Positions 44,860 through 56,779 are shown, numbered from the stretch's first letter. The stretch: 64,000 nt of DNA from Taudactylus pleione (GCA_031769625.1 JAUIMM010000124.1:10676001-10740000); one strand, 5' to 3'. The notes: generated by a model not told the origin, from the letters alone. Translations and numbers: made by a program.

Positions 44860-46310
44860 TCCAAGACCAAGATTTTGACAATGTTTTTTCCAAGAAGCTG
44901 GCAGATGTCCTCCCTCTGCACTGGGCTTATGACTGTGCCATCAATTTAATACCAGGTGCCAAATTACCCAAAGGCTGGTTGTATTCCCTTTCTGTTCCAG
45001 AGAATAAAGCCATAATGGATTACATTGAGGACTCCTTGGTCAAAGGATTTATCCATCCCTCTATGTCACCAGTGGGAGCGGGTTTCTTCTTTGGGGAGAA
45101 GAAGGACAGATCTCTCCATCCCAATATTGATTATAGGGGTTTAAACAATATCACCATTAAAAACTCTACCCACTGCCTCTCATCTCTGCACTTTTTGATC
45201 AGCTGTGCCAGGCCCACATCTTTTCAAAGATTGATCTGTGAGGAGCATACAACCTCATCTGCATCAGAAGTGGAAATGAGTGGAAGATGGCCCTTAGTAC
45301 TCATTCTGGACATTACAAGTACCTGGTCATGCCGTTTGGCTTCTCCAATGATCCAGTGGTCTTCCAGGATCTCATCAATGATGTCCATTTGGTATTCCTA
45401 TGGATATTTGTTGTCATGTATCTGGATGACATACTAAATTTTCTCCCAGTCACTGGACCAACATCATCAGCATGTACACCTAGTTCTACAGAAACTATGG
45501 AAAAACCACCTCTATGCTAATTTGGAGAAGTGTGATTTTGATGTCACTCAAATTTTTTTCCTTGGCTATGTCATCACTTTCCAAGGATTCTCCATGGTTC
45601 CAAATAAAGTGGGGGCTATTCAAAAGTGGGTCCAGCCATCTTCCCTCAAAGTGATCCAGCACTTTCTCGGTTTCTCCATCTATTACCGCAGATTCATCAG
45701 GTCTTTTTCCACCATCGTTGCGCCCATTATTGAATTGACCAAAAAAGGTGTGGACAACTTTAATTTGTCAGCCAGAGCAATCATGGATTTCGCAGCTCTT
45801 ATGCTCGCACTTACTCAGGCCCCAGTACTTTGGCATCCCGATCTGGATCTTCCATTCATCCTTGAAGTAGATGCCTCGGAAGTTGGAGCTGAAGCCATTC
45901 TATCTCATAAGGATCTTGCCAATAATAAATTGCACCCATGTGCCTTTTTCTCTCACAAATTCACCTCAGCGGAGCGCAACTACGATGTGGGAAATCGGTA
46001 GTTGTTGTCAATTAAATGGGCATTCGAGGACTGGAGACACTGGTTAGAGGGGTGAAATATTGGATCACGATTCTCACTGACCACAAGAACCTGTCTTACA
46101 TTCAGTCTGCAAAAAGGTTGAACTCAAGGCAAGCACGTTGGGCATTGTTTTTTACCTGGTTCAACTTTCTCATCTCCTTCCGTCCTGGTTCAAAGAACAT
46201 CAAGGCTGATGCCCTATCTAGGAGCTTTGAACCTATACAACAGGTCTCTAGGGCAGACAAAGCATTATTCTGGACTCCTTCTTCCATTGTGCCATCACCC
46301 AAAATCTGAC
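44860..46310 (+). pseudogene. Chromovirus pol: reverse transcriptase and RNase H
   Basis: RT begins [20 protein letters not shown] and runs through [33 protein letters not shown] and, after shifts, [20 protein letters not shown] and [12 protein letters not shown], where YLDD holds two catalytic aspartates. The thumb reads FLGYVITFQGFSMVPNKVGA and FLGFSIYYRRFIRSFS. RNase H has ILEVDASEVGAEAILS and FTSAERNYDVGNR, then [20 protein letters not shown] and ADALSRSF. At least four frameshifts. The protease that normally precedes RT is absent. Confidence 0.93.
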
Positions 46311-46329
46311 TGATCTCATTCGGGCCTGT

Positions 46330-46580
46330 CAATCAGAGTCACCTCCTGATAAGCCTTCTGGATTTCTATTTGTTCCAGAAAAATTTAGGAGATTAGTCCT
46401 ACTGGATTCCACACTTGTTGAGCTTTTGGTCACCCAGGCATCAGTAAGACCTTAGAGTTCCTCTCCCGCTCTGTTTGGTGGCCTTTGTTGACCAAGGATG
46501 TGCATGAGTTTGTCCTGGCATGTGCCTGGAATAAGACACCTCAAACAGCTCCTTCAGGTCTGTTACTTCCTCTTTCCATA
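46330..46580 (+). pseudogene. Chromovirus integrase zinc-binding region
   Basis: Reads LVLLDSTLVELLVTQAS, then after stops WPLLTKDVHEFVLACA-type sequence up to APSGLLLPLSI at 46580, where the foldback element begins. The normal HHCC zinc module is degraded. Confidence 0.7.
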
Positions 46581-47690
46581 TAAAAATAGATACAAAGTCC
46601 ACAAAAGGATTAGTCCAGGAAAAAGTTCTGTAGTGCCCCAAACTGTACAAAAGGTTCTTCTATCTATTGGGATAACCTCTCTTTCTAATGGATTTCTTTT
46701 TAGACCTCCCAAGAGAAGAGAAAAAGCAAAGGATAGTGTAATACTGTGGTGATTAATAAATCAAATTTTTGGTTCAAAAATGGGTCACTCACACTTTGGC
46801 AGATAGGTCAAACCTTTCACAACATCTCATTGAAGTACAGCAAATGGAATCCTAATCAATCTTTTCCGTCACTTTTGAGTCCACCACTATACTTATCAGC
46901 TCCCATATATAAAGAAGAGTGATATAGTGCAATATTGTTTGACACAAATAACAATACATTTGTTTATGAATGCACACTCATATTAAAATGGATTATAAAC
47001 AGCATGTAGCATTACCAGGTTGATGCAAACATATAGGTATGACACCAAGACTTTCACTGGGGTATGGAGTAGTGGTTTCCGGACACCAAACAACTCACCA
47101 CCACAGATCCAGAGGTATCAGATATGATGTTGATGTCCACTAGCCATATCTGATACCTCTGGATGTGTGGTGGTGAGTTGTTTGGTGTCCGGAAACCACT
47201 ACTCCGTTATAGTGCAATATTGTTTGACACAAGTAACAATATCACTCTTCTTTATATATGGGAACTGATAACTATAGTGGAGGACTCAAAAGTGACGGAA
47301 AAGATTGATTAGGATTCCATTTGCTGTACTTCAATGAAAGGTCAAACCTTTCACAACCTATCTGCCAAAGTGTGAGTGACCCATTTTTGAACCAAAAATT
47401 GGATTTATTAATCACCACAGTATTACACTATCCTTTGCTTTTTCTCTTCTCTTGGGAGTTATAAAAATAACTCAGTTGGAAAGAGAGGTTATCCCAATAG
47501 AGAGGAGAACCTTTTGTACATTTTGGGGTACAACTGAACTTTTCCTGGCCTAATCCTGTTGTGGACAGTGCCATAGTGAGAGTTTGTATCTTTTTTTTAT
47601 ATCTGTATTAAGGAAATTGTAAGGAGTCCTTCAAGTCTATCACTGGCTGCAGTCCAATATGCGCAGTTAAAAGACATATATATTACTTGT
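46580..47690. mobile_element. Foldback element with nested palindromes
   Basis: Outer arms 46580-46923 and 47240-47603 are diverged inverted repeats of about 350 bp. Inside is a second inverted repeat with arms 47066-47126 and 47145-47205 (60 of 61 matching) around an 18-base loop. A direct repeat, ATAGTGCAATATTGTTTGAC, marks the inner edge of both outer arms (about 46924 and 47209). The right side has an extra ~87 bp before pol resumes at about 47692. No transposase or coding. The flanks share TCCTTCARGTCTRTYACT (46550 and 47628), which may be an old duplication of the target. Confidence 0.85.
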
Positions 47691-47691
47691 G

Positions 47692-47915
47692 ACTTCCTCC
47701 ATACCTAGGAGACCCTGGACTCACATCGCAATGGATTTTATTGTGTACCTCCCAATTTCTGCTCGATGTTCCATGATCTGGATGGTGGTGGACCGTTTTA
47801 GCAAAATGGCACACTTAACACCATTGCCAAAGCTCCCTTCTGCTAAAGAACTCTCCGGACTGTTTCTCCAACATATCTTTTGGTTACATGGCTTACCTAT
47901 GGATATTGTGTAAGA
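47692..47915 (+). pseudogene. Chromovirus integrase catalytic core, first part
   Basis: [20 protein letters not shown] contains the first catalytic aspartate; [20 protein letters not shown] contains the second region, followed by [17 protein letters not shown]. In the family the DDE triad joins the cDNA to host DNA. A hairpin-chain MITE interrupts it a few codons later. The glutamate region would lie at 48360-48450. Confidence 0.9.
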
Positions 47916-47927
47916 TCAAGGAACACT

Positions 47928-48342
47928 GGGCCTGATTCAGAGCTGGACTCTCTGAAAGAGCGCTCACTCTGAATCAGGGCCGGCCCTCTCGTTTTTCAGA
48001 ACGGCCTCCTGGCTACTCGCATAGCTGTGTGTGACCACCCACAGCTATATCAAGTGGCCATGATGATGGTTGCGATGGTCAAGACCATCGCAACCATCGG
48101 GCTTGCGATGTGACCCTTGTGGTAGGGTCTCATTGCCGCAAGCCCAAGAGCGCTTTCGGCTCTAACAGAGCCGAAAGCACTCCCACTGACATCACTTGCG
48201 ATGTCAGTGGGGCCGGCCCCAGACTGTAGGCGTTCCCATGGGAACGCCTCCGTCTGGGCAGCCACGCCCCCAGCCCACCCACCAAAGGGGGTGTGCTGTC
48301 ACTCAACATCAACAGCACGCCCCCTTTGGTACAAGACCCGGA
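47928..48342 (+). mobile_element. Hairpin-chain MITE, right end lost (copy 3)
   Basis: Begins GGGCCTGATTCAGAGC and follows copy 1 in order: CACCCACAGC hairpin, GATGGTTGCGATGGTC with its complement (48065-48099), GGGCTTGCG / CGCAAGCCC (48099-48146), GCTTTCGGCTCT / AGAGCCGAAAGC (48151-48178), CACTGACATC / GATGTCAGTG, GCGTTCCCATGGGAACGC (48229-48246), and CAAAGGGGGTGTGCTGT / ACAGCACGCCCCCTTTG. It stops at about 48342 without the right terminal repeat. Confidence 0.85.
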
Positions 48343-48349
48343 GCGACGG

Positions 48350-49020
48350 TTTACCGATTAACCTTAGCCTTTTCTTCAGGTTACCATCCGTAGTCCAATG
48401 GACAAACTGAGCGCGTTAACCAGTGTCTGGTTAACAATATCTATGCTGTTACATCTCCAAGTGTCATAATGACTGGGTATCCCATCTACCGCTTGCTGAG
48501 TTTGCTTTTAACAATTCATGCCATTCTGCATCTGTGGTATCTCCATTCTTTTGTCTCAAATGGCAACATCCGAGGGCAAACTCCAGTTCACCAGCCTCAC
48601 CTTCTGTTTCCTGGCTCCATCATATTTGGAGTAAGTTCATCAAAGCCTTCAGAAGATATTTCTCCGCTCCAAAAATTCTGCTGACAAGCATTGGAGGTGA
48701 TGTGGATTTAAGAAGGGTGACTTGGTTTGGCTCTCCACCAAAAAAAATAAACTCTACCAGCCTACACAGAAGTTGGGTCCATTTCATATAATTTCACATG
48801 TAAACCAGGTAGCCTTCAAACTTCAATTACCCAACTCTCTCCGTATCAACAATACCTTCCACTGTTCCTTGCTCAAGCCTGTCTTCTGTTCAGCCAAATT
48901 CAAACCTAGGTTCTCATCCAGGCCTGCTTCAGTTGTGATCCACAGTCAACATGAGTTTGTAGTGGAGAATATCTTGAACTCTAGAATTTCCAGGGGTCGT
49001 CTGCAGTTCTTGGTCTACTA
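48350..49020 (+). pseudogene. Chromovirus integrase C-terminus and chromodomain
   Basis: After a degraded SGYHP stretch (about 48378), the frame 48722-49021 reads KLGPFHIISHVNQVAFKLQL and NNTFHCSLLKPV, the integrase GPF/Y region. It continues HEFVVENILNSRISRGRLQF, LVY, a stop where the family has tryptophan, and KGYVPQECSWVPKTALHAPR. That is a chromodomain, the histone-reading module that gives chromoviruses their name. Confidence 0.9.
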
Positions 49021-49163
49021 GAAGGGCTATGTTCCACAGGAATGCTCCTGGGTTCCTAAAACTGCTCTGCATGCTCCCAGGTTAAAGATATATTTTTTCC
49101 AAGTATTCCCAGACAAACCAGGTTCTAAGGGTTCTTCAACCCTGCGTCAAGGGAGGGGGGTAC

Positions 49164-50315
49164 CGTTACTAGTTGCAGTCACAACTTGTTTTCTGGTAGC
49201 AATTTACCTCTTACTGATGCTATTGTTCCAGCACCGTCAGTTGCTAGGTGATTGGCATGCCTCAGGAAGTGACATGCTATCCATGGCATAGAATGATTGG
49301 ATGGAATTCTTATTTCAACACAGTGTACTTTTGCCGCCTCACCGACTATAGCTTATCTGTGGGTTCCCTCGGCTCAGCTGCATGGTCAGCATCCTGTTTC
49401 CTCTTCGTGGTGAAGATTCTGGTTTTCCCATAGTGGCTTCCATGCTGTCTCTATCTCTACAGCTTCCTTATGGCTTCCTAGCTGCACCTATACCACCGTG
49501 CTGCCATCGGCTCTCAAAGCCACAGCACATACCTACTCTCTAACATTGGCTTTTGCCACACCATTGGCACCAGCAGCCTTCGGGCTGTCCCCGGTTCTCC
49601 AGTTTCTCCTATGGCTTCCTAGCTGCTTCAATACAACCATGCTTCCATCCACTCTCAAAGCCACAGCATCTACTACCAACTGTCTACCATCAACTATTGC
49701 CGCACCATCGGCACAATTGATTGACCATCGCCTCCCAAAGCCACAGCATCTACTGTTAACTGTCTACCATTGGCTATTGCTGCACCATTGGTACACACGA
49801 GCTGCACCATCAGCACACAAGCCGCACCATAGGCACATTTGCCGCATCATTGGCACATTTTCTGCACCATCGGGTCCCAAATCCACAGCATCTACTAATA
49901 ACTGTCTACCAACAGCTTTTGCTGCACCATCGACGCATAAGCCGCACCATTATCACATTTGCTGCAACATTGGCTCTCAAAGCAGCAGCACTCATAATCA
50001 GCTTTCTACCATTGGCTCTTGCTGCACCATTGGCACATTTGCCACATCATCGGCACATTGGCAGCACCATCGGCACACAAGCTGCACCTCTCTAAACTAC
50101 ACCATTTGATTTTTCCTGTTCAAAACTCTTTCCCTCATCACAGGATTCCAGCCGACACCCCTGTAAGCTGCTACTACTCCAAGCAGTAAGTCCAGGTGGC
50201 CGCCTAATTACCAATGAGCAATAAATCTCTAAGGGAACAATGGCCGGTTGTTAGTGGTGGAAAACCTCATAGCCGAGTTCTAGATGGCTTACAGTGGTCA
50301 CTGGAATTCATAACA
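49164..50315 (+). repeat. 3' LTR of chromovirus, expanded by tandem repeats
   Basis: 1152 bp compared with 455 bp for the 5' LTR. Flanks 49164-49485 and 50155-50315 match the 5' LTR; the middle 49490-50110 is repetitive. The first base pair is CG instead of TG. It ends ATTCATAACA at 50315. Confidence 0.92.
49490..50110 (+). repeat. Tandem repeats inside the 3' LTR
   Basis: Two mixed periods: a ~110-bp unit starting AAAGCCACAGCATCTACT and ending GCTGCACCATTGG, and a ~20-bp unit GCCGCACCATCGGCACATTT. The 203-residue open frame (S, T, A, H rich) arises from the repeat. Confidence 0.9.
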
Positions 50316-50339
50316 CATACCAACACTAAAGGGGGGACC

Positions 50340-50700
50340 TGTGATGCCCTAGCAGCATTGTTAATAAGGTTGAAAATTTATTTTTTTGTACAATAATCTC
50401 AGGATATTAGAATGAGAAAGTAACCAAAAATCAGGGCCCTGGGGTACTGAATATCCTACTATTTCCGAAGCCAAGGCTATCATTTTCAACCAAAGCAGGG
50501 CAATAAGAGAGCAATTCCACCATATATGAATCAATGTACTTTGCTCCTGGTGACATTGCCAGCAAAGAGGTGACACTGAGGGGAATAATTTATGAAGGAT
50601 TTTCGGGCAATGATACCATCTAGTTAAAACTTTGTATTGTGTATTTAATATCTATAAGCGAGAAGAACAAGCACTGGAAACCTGAAACACTTTTCCCAAG
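50340..50700 (-). pseudogene. L1-type LINE ORF2 C-terminal fragment
   Basis: On the minus strand, in one frame from about 50660: QYKVLTRWYHCPKILHKLFP, then VSPLCWQCHQEQSTLIHIWW and NCSLIALLW. The CWxCxxxxxTxxHxWWxC pattern is the cysteine-rich C-terminus of L1 ORF2. Only about 340 bp remains, bounded by the Gypsy 3' LTR and a hAT element. Confidence 0.88.
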
Positions 50701-50841
50701 TCAGGTCATGTAAAAAAAACAACTTTTACCCTGTTAAAGAAAAAAAAATCTAAAGCTAAGTCAGCTTTAGAGTAACAAAAATGTGGCAATATGCCATTCA
50801 CTACACGAAGTGGCAAGGAAAGGATAAGGCCTTGGCCTTTA

Positions 50842-53420
50842 ATTATGACTGGTGGTTCTAGTTGTGATGATTTAAGCCCTTCTGCTTGTAGAAGAGGTAA
50901 AAAAAAAATTGTCTCCGAAAAGTCACAGATACCCAAGGAGAGTCCAAGTGTGTCCATGGTTGCCATGTGTGAGCCTGACCTTTCTAATACAGTACTTGTG
51001 TGCCCTCTGCAAATGTGGAGATGAGCAGCACAAGTCAAGATGCTGACGTAGAAATCGAGGATGCTTCTGTGGAATTGCACCAGGAGGATGAGGAGGATAT
51101 TTACATAGTTGGCAATAACAAAAAGGATGTTGATCCTGATGCCGAGGATGTTTGTGTAAAAACTGTAAATCAGGCAACAGTTGTTGCCCATGGTGGGAAA
51201 AATCCCATAGCTGCCATGCTTGGGCAAATGACCAAAATATCCTCTTCTCATGTGTGGAATCATCTCCACCTAAAACCAGACAACCTTTGCCAAGCCATTT
51301 GTAACCATTGCCATTCACCAGTGAGTAGAGGTAAGGATCTTAACCATCTAGGAACCTCCTCCCTGTTACATCACTTGCAGCGCATTCATCATATTGGAAA
51401 GGGTATTTCAAATTCTGAAACTTTGGGGACAATAAAACGAACAACAATCAGTCCAGTGTCACCTAGCTGCTCTCTTCTATCTGGATCCAAGCACCTGTAA
51501 TCTCTACCACCAACACCTGCATCAACATCCTCATTCATGATCAGAAGTAGTCCTGCATCCAATATCATAAGGACTGACTCCTCTCCTATCCGTTGTTCCT
51601 CAGATGGATCCTTGAGTGCTACGCCTGCTGCTGTTGCTGTGAGTGGATCTTCATCCCGGAAGGGGACCAGGAAGAAGACTACTTTTAGTAGTTCAACCAA
51701 ACAATTAACTTTCAAACAAGTCTTCGCATTTGCGAGGAAGTATGACAGCAAACACCCAGTTGCATAGCAGATTACTGACGCCATAACAGCTATGCTGGCA
51801 TTAAGTGTGTGTCCAGTATCTGCCATTAATGCAGTGGGTTTTAGACAATTAATGGAGGTCCTGTGTCCCCACTACAATGTCCCTTCTAGATTCCACTTCT
51901 CTAGAATAGCAATGCCCAATCTGTACAAGGACATGAAAAAAAAACCTTATTAATGTCTCCAAAATGCTGTTGTGCCCACTGTCCTCTTAACCACAGATAT
52001 GTGGAGAAGTGGGACAGGGCAAACTAAAGATTACATGACTATGACAGCCCGCTGGGTAGGTGTATTGCCTCCAACAGTGCAAACAGCAGCATCAGCAGCA
52101 TCAAACAAATGCCAGCTCATTCACAGGCAGGCTACTCTGTGTTTCACTGTTTTCACTAAGAGGCATACCACTCAGAAACTTTTAGAAAAACTCAGGGAAA
52201 TCATTGCAAAATGGCTTACCCCACTTGGACTCTCTTCGGGATTTGTGATTTCTGACAATGCCAGCAATATTGTGTGAGCATTATATGCGGGAGAATTCAA
52301 ACATATCCCATGTTTTGCTCACACAATTAATTTGGTGGTGCAACATTTTAAAAAAAATGACAGGGGCATGCAGGAGATGCTCTTGGTGGCCCATAAGATT
52401 TCTGGACATTTTTAACATTCAGCAACTGCATGTCGAAGATTGCAGAACTAGCAAGAACTGTTGAATTTGCCCTGCCATCAGCTGAAGTAAGAGGTAGTAA
52501 CTAAGTAGAATTCTACCCTCTATATGCTTCAGCAGATGGAGGAGCAGCAAAAGGTCATCCAAGGCTACACTATGGCCTATGTCATAGGGAGAGGATCAGA
52601 AATGCACCTTAGTCAAGCACAGTGGAGAATAATTTCTGTGTTGTGCAAGGTTCTCAAACCCTTTGAACTTGCCACATGTGAAGTTAGTTCAGACACTGCC
52701 AGGTTGAGTCAGGTCATTCCCCTAATCAGACTTTTACAAAAACATCTGGAGAAAGTGAAGAAGGAGCTGAAACAGAGTGATTTTGCTAAGTATGTCAGAC
52801 TTGAAGATTAAGCCCTTCATTCGCTTTGAGGGATTCAAGGGTCATCAGTCTCTTGAAATCAGATCACTATATTTTGGCGACCATACTTGATCCTAGGTTT
52901 ATGTCATACCTTGTGTCTTTCTTTCTGACATAAATATGAAAAGATGCAAAGAGCTGTTGGTGAAAAAATTGTCAGCTCAAGCGACACGTGACACGGCATC
53001 ATCTCCTCCTTAAGTTTCTGCAGCTGCCAGGAAAAACTACATTTTCCTAAGAGACCCACTGCTGGTGGTGATGCAGATCAGTCAGCAAATACTAATAACA
53101 TCTGGTTGGGTCTGAAAAAACTGCCTACAATGAGTGACATGTCTACCATGACTTTGTCTGATATGGTCACCATTCAGAGAATGGTGGATGATTATTTTAG
53201 GGATAGCATCTAAATAGGCATGTCAGACAGTCCGTTTCACTACTGGCAAGAAAAATAGGCAATTTGGAGTCCCTTACACAATCTGGCTTTGCTGTACTTA
53301 AGTTGCCCACCATCCAGTGTGTACTCTGAAAGTTTTCAGTGCAGCCGGGAACCTTGACAGTGATCGGCATAGAAGATTACTTCCCCAGAATGTGGAAAAT
53401 ATGATTTTTATCAAAATTAA
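50842..53420 (+). pseudogene. hAT transposase (ZBED/BED-finger type), most complete copy
   Basis: Order along the sequence: an N-terminal region ending SVELHQEDEEDIYIV (acidic); a BED zinc finger at 51233-51405 (SSHVWNHLHL, CQAICNHC, LLHHLQRIHH); KQLTFKQVFAFARKYDSKHP; LTTDMWRSGTGQTKDYMTMT with the first catalytic aspartate; SDNASNIV with the second; a degraded AHTINL region; MLQQMEEQQKVIQGYTMAYV and SSDTARLSQVIPLIRLLQKH of the insertion domain; ILATILDPRFMSYL; then YWQEK, LALLYLSCPPSSVYSES and the dimerisation tail. It would be about 750-800 residues. At least eight frameshifts or stops make it a pseudogene. Confidence 0.93.
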
Positions 53421-54188
53421 TTACAATTCCATGAGGAAGACCTTTACCAGCAATTAAGTAAAAACACTATAGTAGGTCTGTAATGGTGGATTCCAGCGGG
53501 GACAAATTAATATTGTGTGAAGAAGAGGATGTACACACTGATGGGGATGATGATGATGACATCTGATCTTACCTATGTTGTAAAGCCAGTTGTGTATGGG
53601 ATCATTGCCACCAATGTCCACTGCACATTGGCAACTTGTTTTGTTGGGGGTCCAAACACACCAATCATTTCAGCCACAACTGGCAGTCCCTGTCGCTGAA
53701 TTGATTGGTTTGTTGAACTGTGAATGTCCTGTTTCATATATACAACATAAAAGTGGGTGGGATGGCCCAAGGACAATTCCATCTTGCACCTTCTTCCTTT
53801 CCATTATGTGCTGTTTGGGGCATTGCTGCCTGACATTTTTAATGTTATGGTTTATGAATGTCCAGAAATTGTAATGGCCACAGACAGCATCTCCTGCATG
53901 CCCCTTTCATTTTTTTTAAAAAGAAAATTCTGAACCAACTGCTGCTTGTGCCAACCCAGCAGCACAAGCTGCACAACAGTGACATTCATCCAAGAATTCT
54001 CAGCCCTCCAGGCTGCTACACGGCCCAAAGGCCACCTGTCACCACTCCTCACCAGCCCTCAAGACTGTAACAGCTGCAACTTGCCAAGAGTTCCAGCCCT
54101 AGGCTGTTGCAGGACTGGTTCCTAATCATAGCTCTATATTCCAGTACTACTCAGTTAATTGTTGATGCAGCCCCCAAGCTATCAGTTC

Positions 54189-54415
54189 TTACTTCAGCCA
54201 GTGACTGCACCAATTATCAAGTATCAACTCTTCTTACTTCAGCCAGTGGCTGCACCAATTATCAAGTATCAACTATTCTTATGTCAGCCAGTGGCTGTGC
54301 CAACTATCATCTATCAATTCATACTTCAGCCAGTGGCTGCACCAATTATCAACTATCAATTCCTTCTTCAGTCAGTGACTGTATCAATTATCAACTATCA
54401 ATTCTTCAATCCTCA
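54189..54415 (+). repeat. ~45-bp tandem repeat in hAT 3' region
   Basis: Five units built on CAGCCAGTGGCTGCACCAAT and TATCAACTATCAATTCTT. It explains two overlapping open frames rich in S, N and Y. Confidence 0.9.
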
Positions 54416-54780
54416 AGGGGTACCCCAACCATCATATTTGCACAGTTCTCAACTCTATTTAATTCTCAGTATTGAGCCAGCTAGCTGGATGCAACCTTTT
54501 GGCCCTTAACCAGATGAAAATATCAATATTGTGAGCTGTGAGGTGGTCAAAATTGAATGGAAACGAGTGGAAATAAATGTTATTGAGGTTAATAATACAG
54601 TAGGAACAAAAACAGGCCCATTTTATCTGATTTTAGCTGTTATGATTTTTTAAGAAAAAATACTGATCCAAAACAAAAAAGCAAAACACGTAAGGGAGGT
54701 TTTGGAAAAACCAACCCAGATCCAAAACCAGAGGAGATACAAAACCAAAACCAAGACACGGGGTTCGGCGCACATCCCTA

Positions 54781-55265
54781 ACTTATATGTCATTAAGGAC
54801 CTACAGACTGACAATATCAGACAATCTTCTGATGAACTTCATACCATTGATCAGATTGCTCTAACATTTTTCATATTATATATTCTACTCTTGTTTAGAT
54901 TGTCATTGTTTAGTAAACTGAAATTGTGCATTGGCCCCGGTTGATTCTGTATCAGATTTAAAGCTATAGATATGCTCACCTAATTTCATGACCTTTATGT
55001 TTGACTATGTAAATATGTAATGTTATTATAATGTATATTGGATCTGGACAATGTACATATGTAACTATCATTTTTTTTTTATTATCATTTTTTATACATT
55101 TTAAGGAGGAATTACAGTCGAAGATTTTTTTTCTATATCCAAAAATATATATGTATAAAAAGTTAGAAAAACCAACAAAGTTGTGTAAACAATGTAAATA
55201 AACATTTTTCTGTTCTAAACAGCTTCTTCTGACACTAGATTTAGAAACAACATAATGTGTGTATA
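54781..55265. other. No supported gene
   Basis: AT-rich flank between two hAT elements. AATAAA is present near 55196. No protein motifs. Confidence 0.4.
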
Positions 55266-55273
55266 TGTATACA

Positions 55274-56658
55274 CAGGGCCGGCGTAACCCTCTTTGCAGG
55301 TACTGAAATGCAGGGAGGTGCCAGGCTGGAGAGGCGCTCTCCCTGTAGCTGTAGCTGAGTCCACTGATGCTGCTGCAGGCTTTCGCTGCTTCTATCAAGC
55401 TGTATTACATGCAGCGGCAGCCTGCTGCAGAGAAGTGTGGCTGAGCCTGCCAAAGAGGCTCTTCACAAGTTCCACCCCCTGCTGTTTTAACACTCCCCTC
55501 CCTTCTTCCTCTCTCCCCTCTCCTCTCCTTCCCACTCCTTTGCTATGCTGCACCTGGCCAGTGACCACTCCTCTGTTGGAAGCAGGAGAAGCCTGGCTGG
55601 AAGGGCCTTGATATCAGGCACATATCGGCGGGATTCAGAAGTTGAAGTGCCAGTGACTGCAGAGGTGCTGTGTGGATAGCGGGTGGCAGCCAGGCAGTGG
55701 GACTCAAGAGAAGATGTGGCCAGCACCTGGTGCACCCACAAAGAAAGGATAATTGAGGTAAGTCTGCCTGGCAATGGTGGAAGGGTTCTAAGTTTGTCAA
55801 GGAAGAGGGAGGGAGGTTATACTTACCCAGTATGGAGTAGAGGGGGGGCTATGTGTACCCAGTAATGGACAGGGGGTGCTAAATGTGGCCACTAAGAAAG
55901 GGGTTACTATGTGTGCCCAGATTTGGGGGGTTAAGTGTAACCAGAGGCTAAGTTTGCCTAGTAAGGGAAGTTAGAGGGTGCTAAATGTGGCTGCTAAATG
56001 AGGGGTTGCTATGTGTGCCCAGTAAAAGGGGGATGATTGTTAAGTGTGCCCAGTAAGGGAAGGGAGGGTGGTGCCAAGTGTGCCCAATAAGTGGGGTTCA
56101 GGCCTGGCACTATCCTGTCTCAGTCATGTTCCTGTCTCCCCTGTCCTGGGCCTCTCAACCCTGTCCTACCCTGCCCTCGTTGTTCATCTCTATCATGTCC
56201 CCTATATAGTGCCTTGTCACTTCAGTCCTGATCCTGTCACCTCTGTCCTGCCCTGACACCACTGTCCTCTCCCTGTCAGCTCTGCCCTGGCCTTATCCCC
56301 TCTTTCCTGGCCCTGTCACCTCTTTCTTATCCCTGTATCCCCCTCTGCTGTCCCATCTGTTCTGTCTTGGCCCTGTCACCCATGTTCCCTCTTTCCTTGT
56401 CCTGACCCCTCTATCCAGGTCCCTGTCACCTTTATCCTATCCCTGTCACCTTTATACTTTCCCTGTCACATCTCTCCTGGTCCTGTCAATGATGTCCTTC
56501 ACCTGTCATCTCTATCCTGTTCCTGTCCACTCTGTGTAGTCCCTGTCACCTCTGTACTGATCCTATCCTTTGGCCCGTGCTGTCCCTTTATTAAAAATGG
56601 GAGGGTGCAAATTTATTAAGTTTGCAGGGGGGTACCAAACACCCTAGCACCATCCCTG
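55274..56658 (+). mobile_element. Nonautonomous hAT MITE with CT-rich minisatellite
   Basis: Ends CAGGGCCGGCGTAACCC and CTAGCACCATCCCTG, flanked by TGTATACA (55266-55273) and TGTACACA (56659-56666), an 8-bp duplication with one mismatch. The right half (56130-56560) is a degenerate tandem of CCCTGTCACCTCTGTCCTGT. A GTGTGCCCAGTAAGGG-type repeat fills 55830-56100. No coding. Confidence 0.88.
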
Positions 56659-56779
56659 TGTACACACATATACCATTTTAAAAAATCATACTTGACAACC
56701 ATAAACTCTTTTAAACTATGCAATAATTTTGTTATTTGGAAAAAGTTAACTTTTTTTAAAATACTTTTTTTTTTAGAAA

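Larger units (their letters stand above)
43574..50315 (+). mobile_element. Chromodomain Ty3/Gypsy retrotransposon (chromovirus), decayed
   Basis: 5' LTR 43574-44028 and 3' LTR 49164-50315, bounded by the 5-bp duplication CATAC (43569-43573 and 50316-50320). A purine tract GGGAGGGGGG (49151-49160) precedes the 3' LTR. Internal order: gag, RT, RNase H, integrase, and a C-terminal chromodomain. The zinc knuckle and protease between gag and RT appear deleted. A foldback element interrupts the integrase (46580-47690) and a hairpin-chain MITE interrupts it again (47928-48342). It cannot produce functional proteins. Confidence 0.95.
50701..54780 (+). mobile_element. ZBED-type hAT element, 5' end truncated
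   Basis: The right end TTCGGCGCACATCCCTA at 54780 matches the ends of the other hAT copies. The left terminal repeat and 5' repeats seen in the reversed copy at 38-40 kb are missing; the element starts abruptly next to the L1 fragment. It contains the fullest transposase in the window (50842-53420) and a 3' noncoding region (53565-54780) with a small minisatellite. Confidence 0.88.

Noticed and set aside
49498..50109. 203-codon S/T/H-rich protein
   Set aside because: Lies wholly inside the tandem repeats of the Gypsy 3' LTR.
55294..55611. 105-codon frame in GC-rich sequence as a gene
   Set aside because: Falls inside a hAT MITE with defined ends and target duplication, and has no motif.
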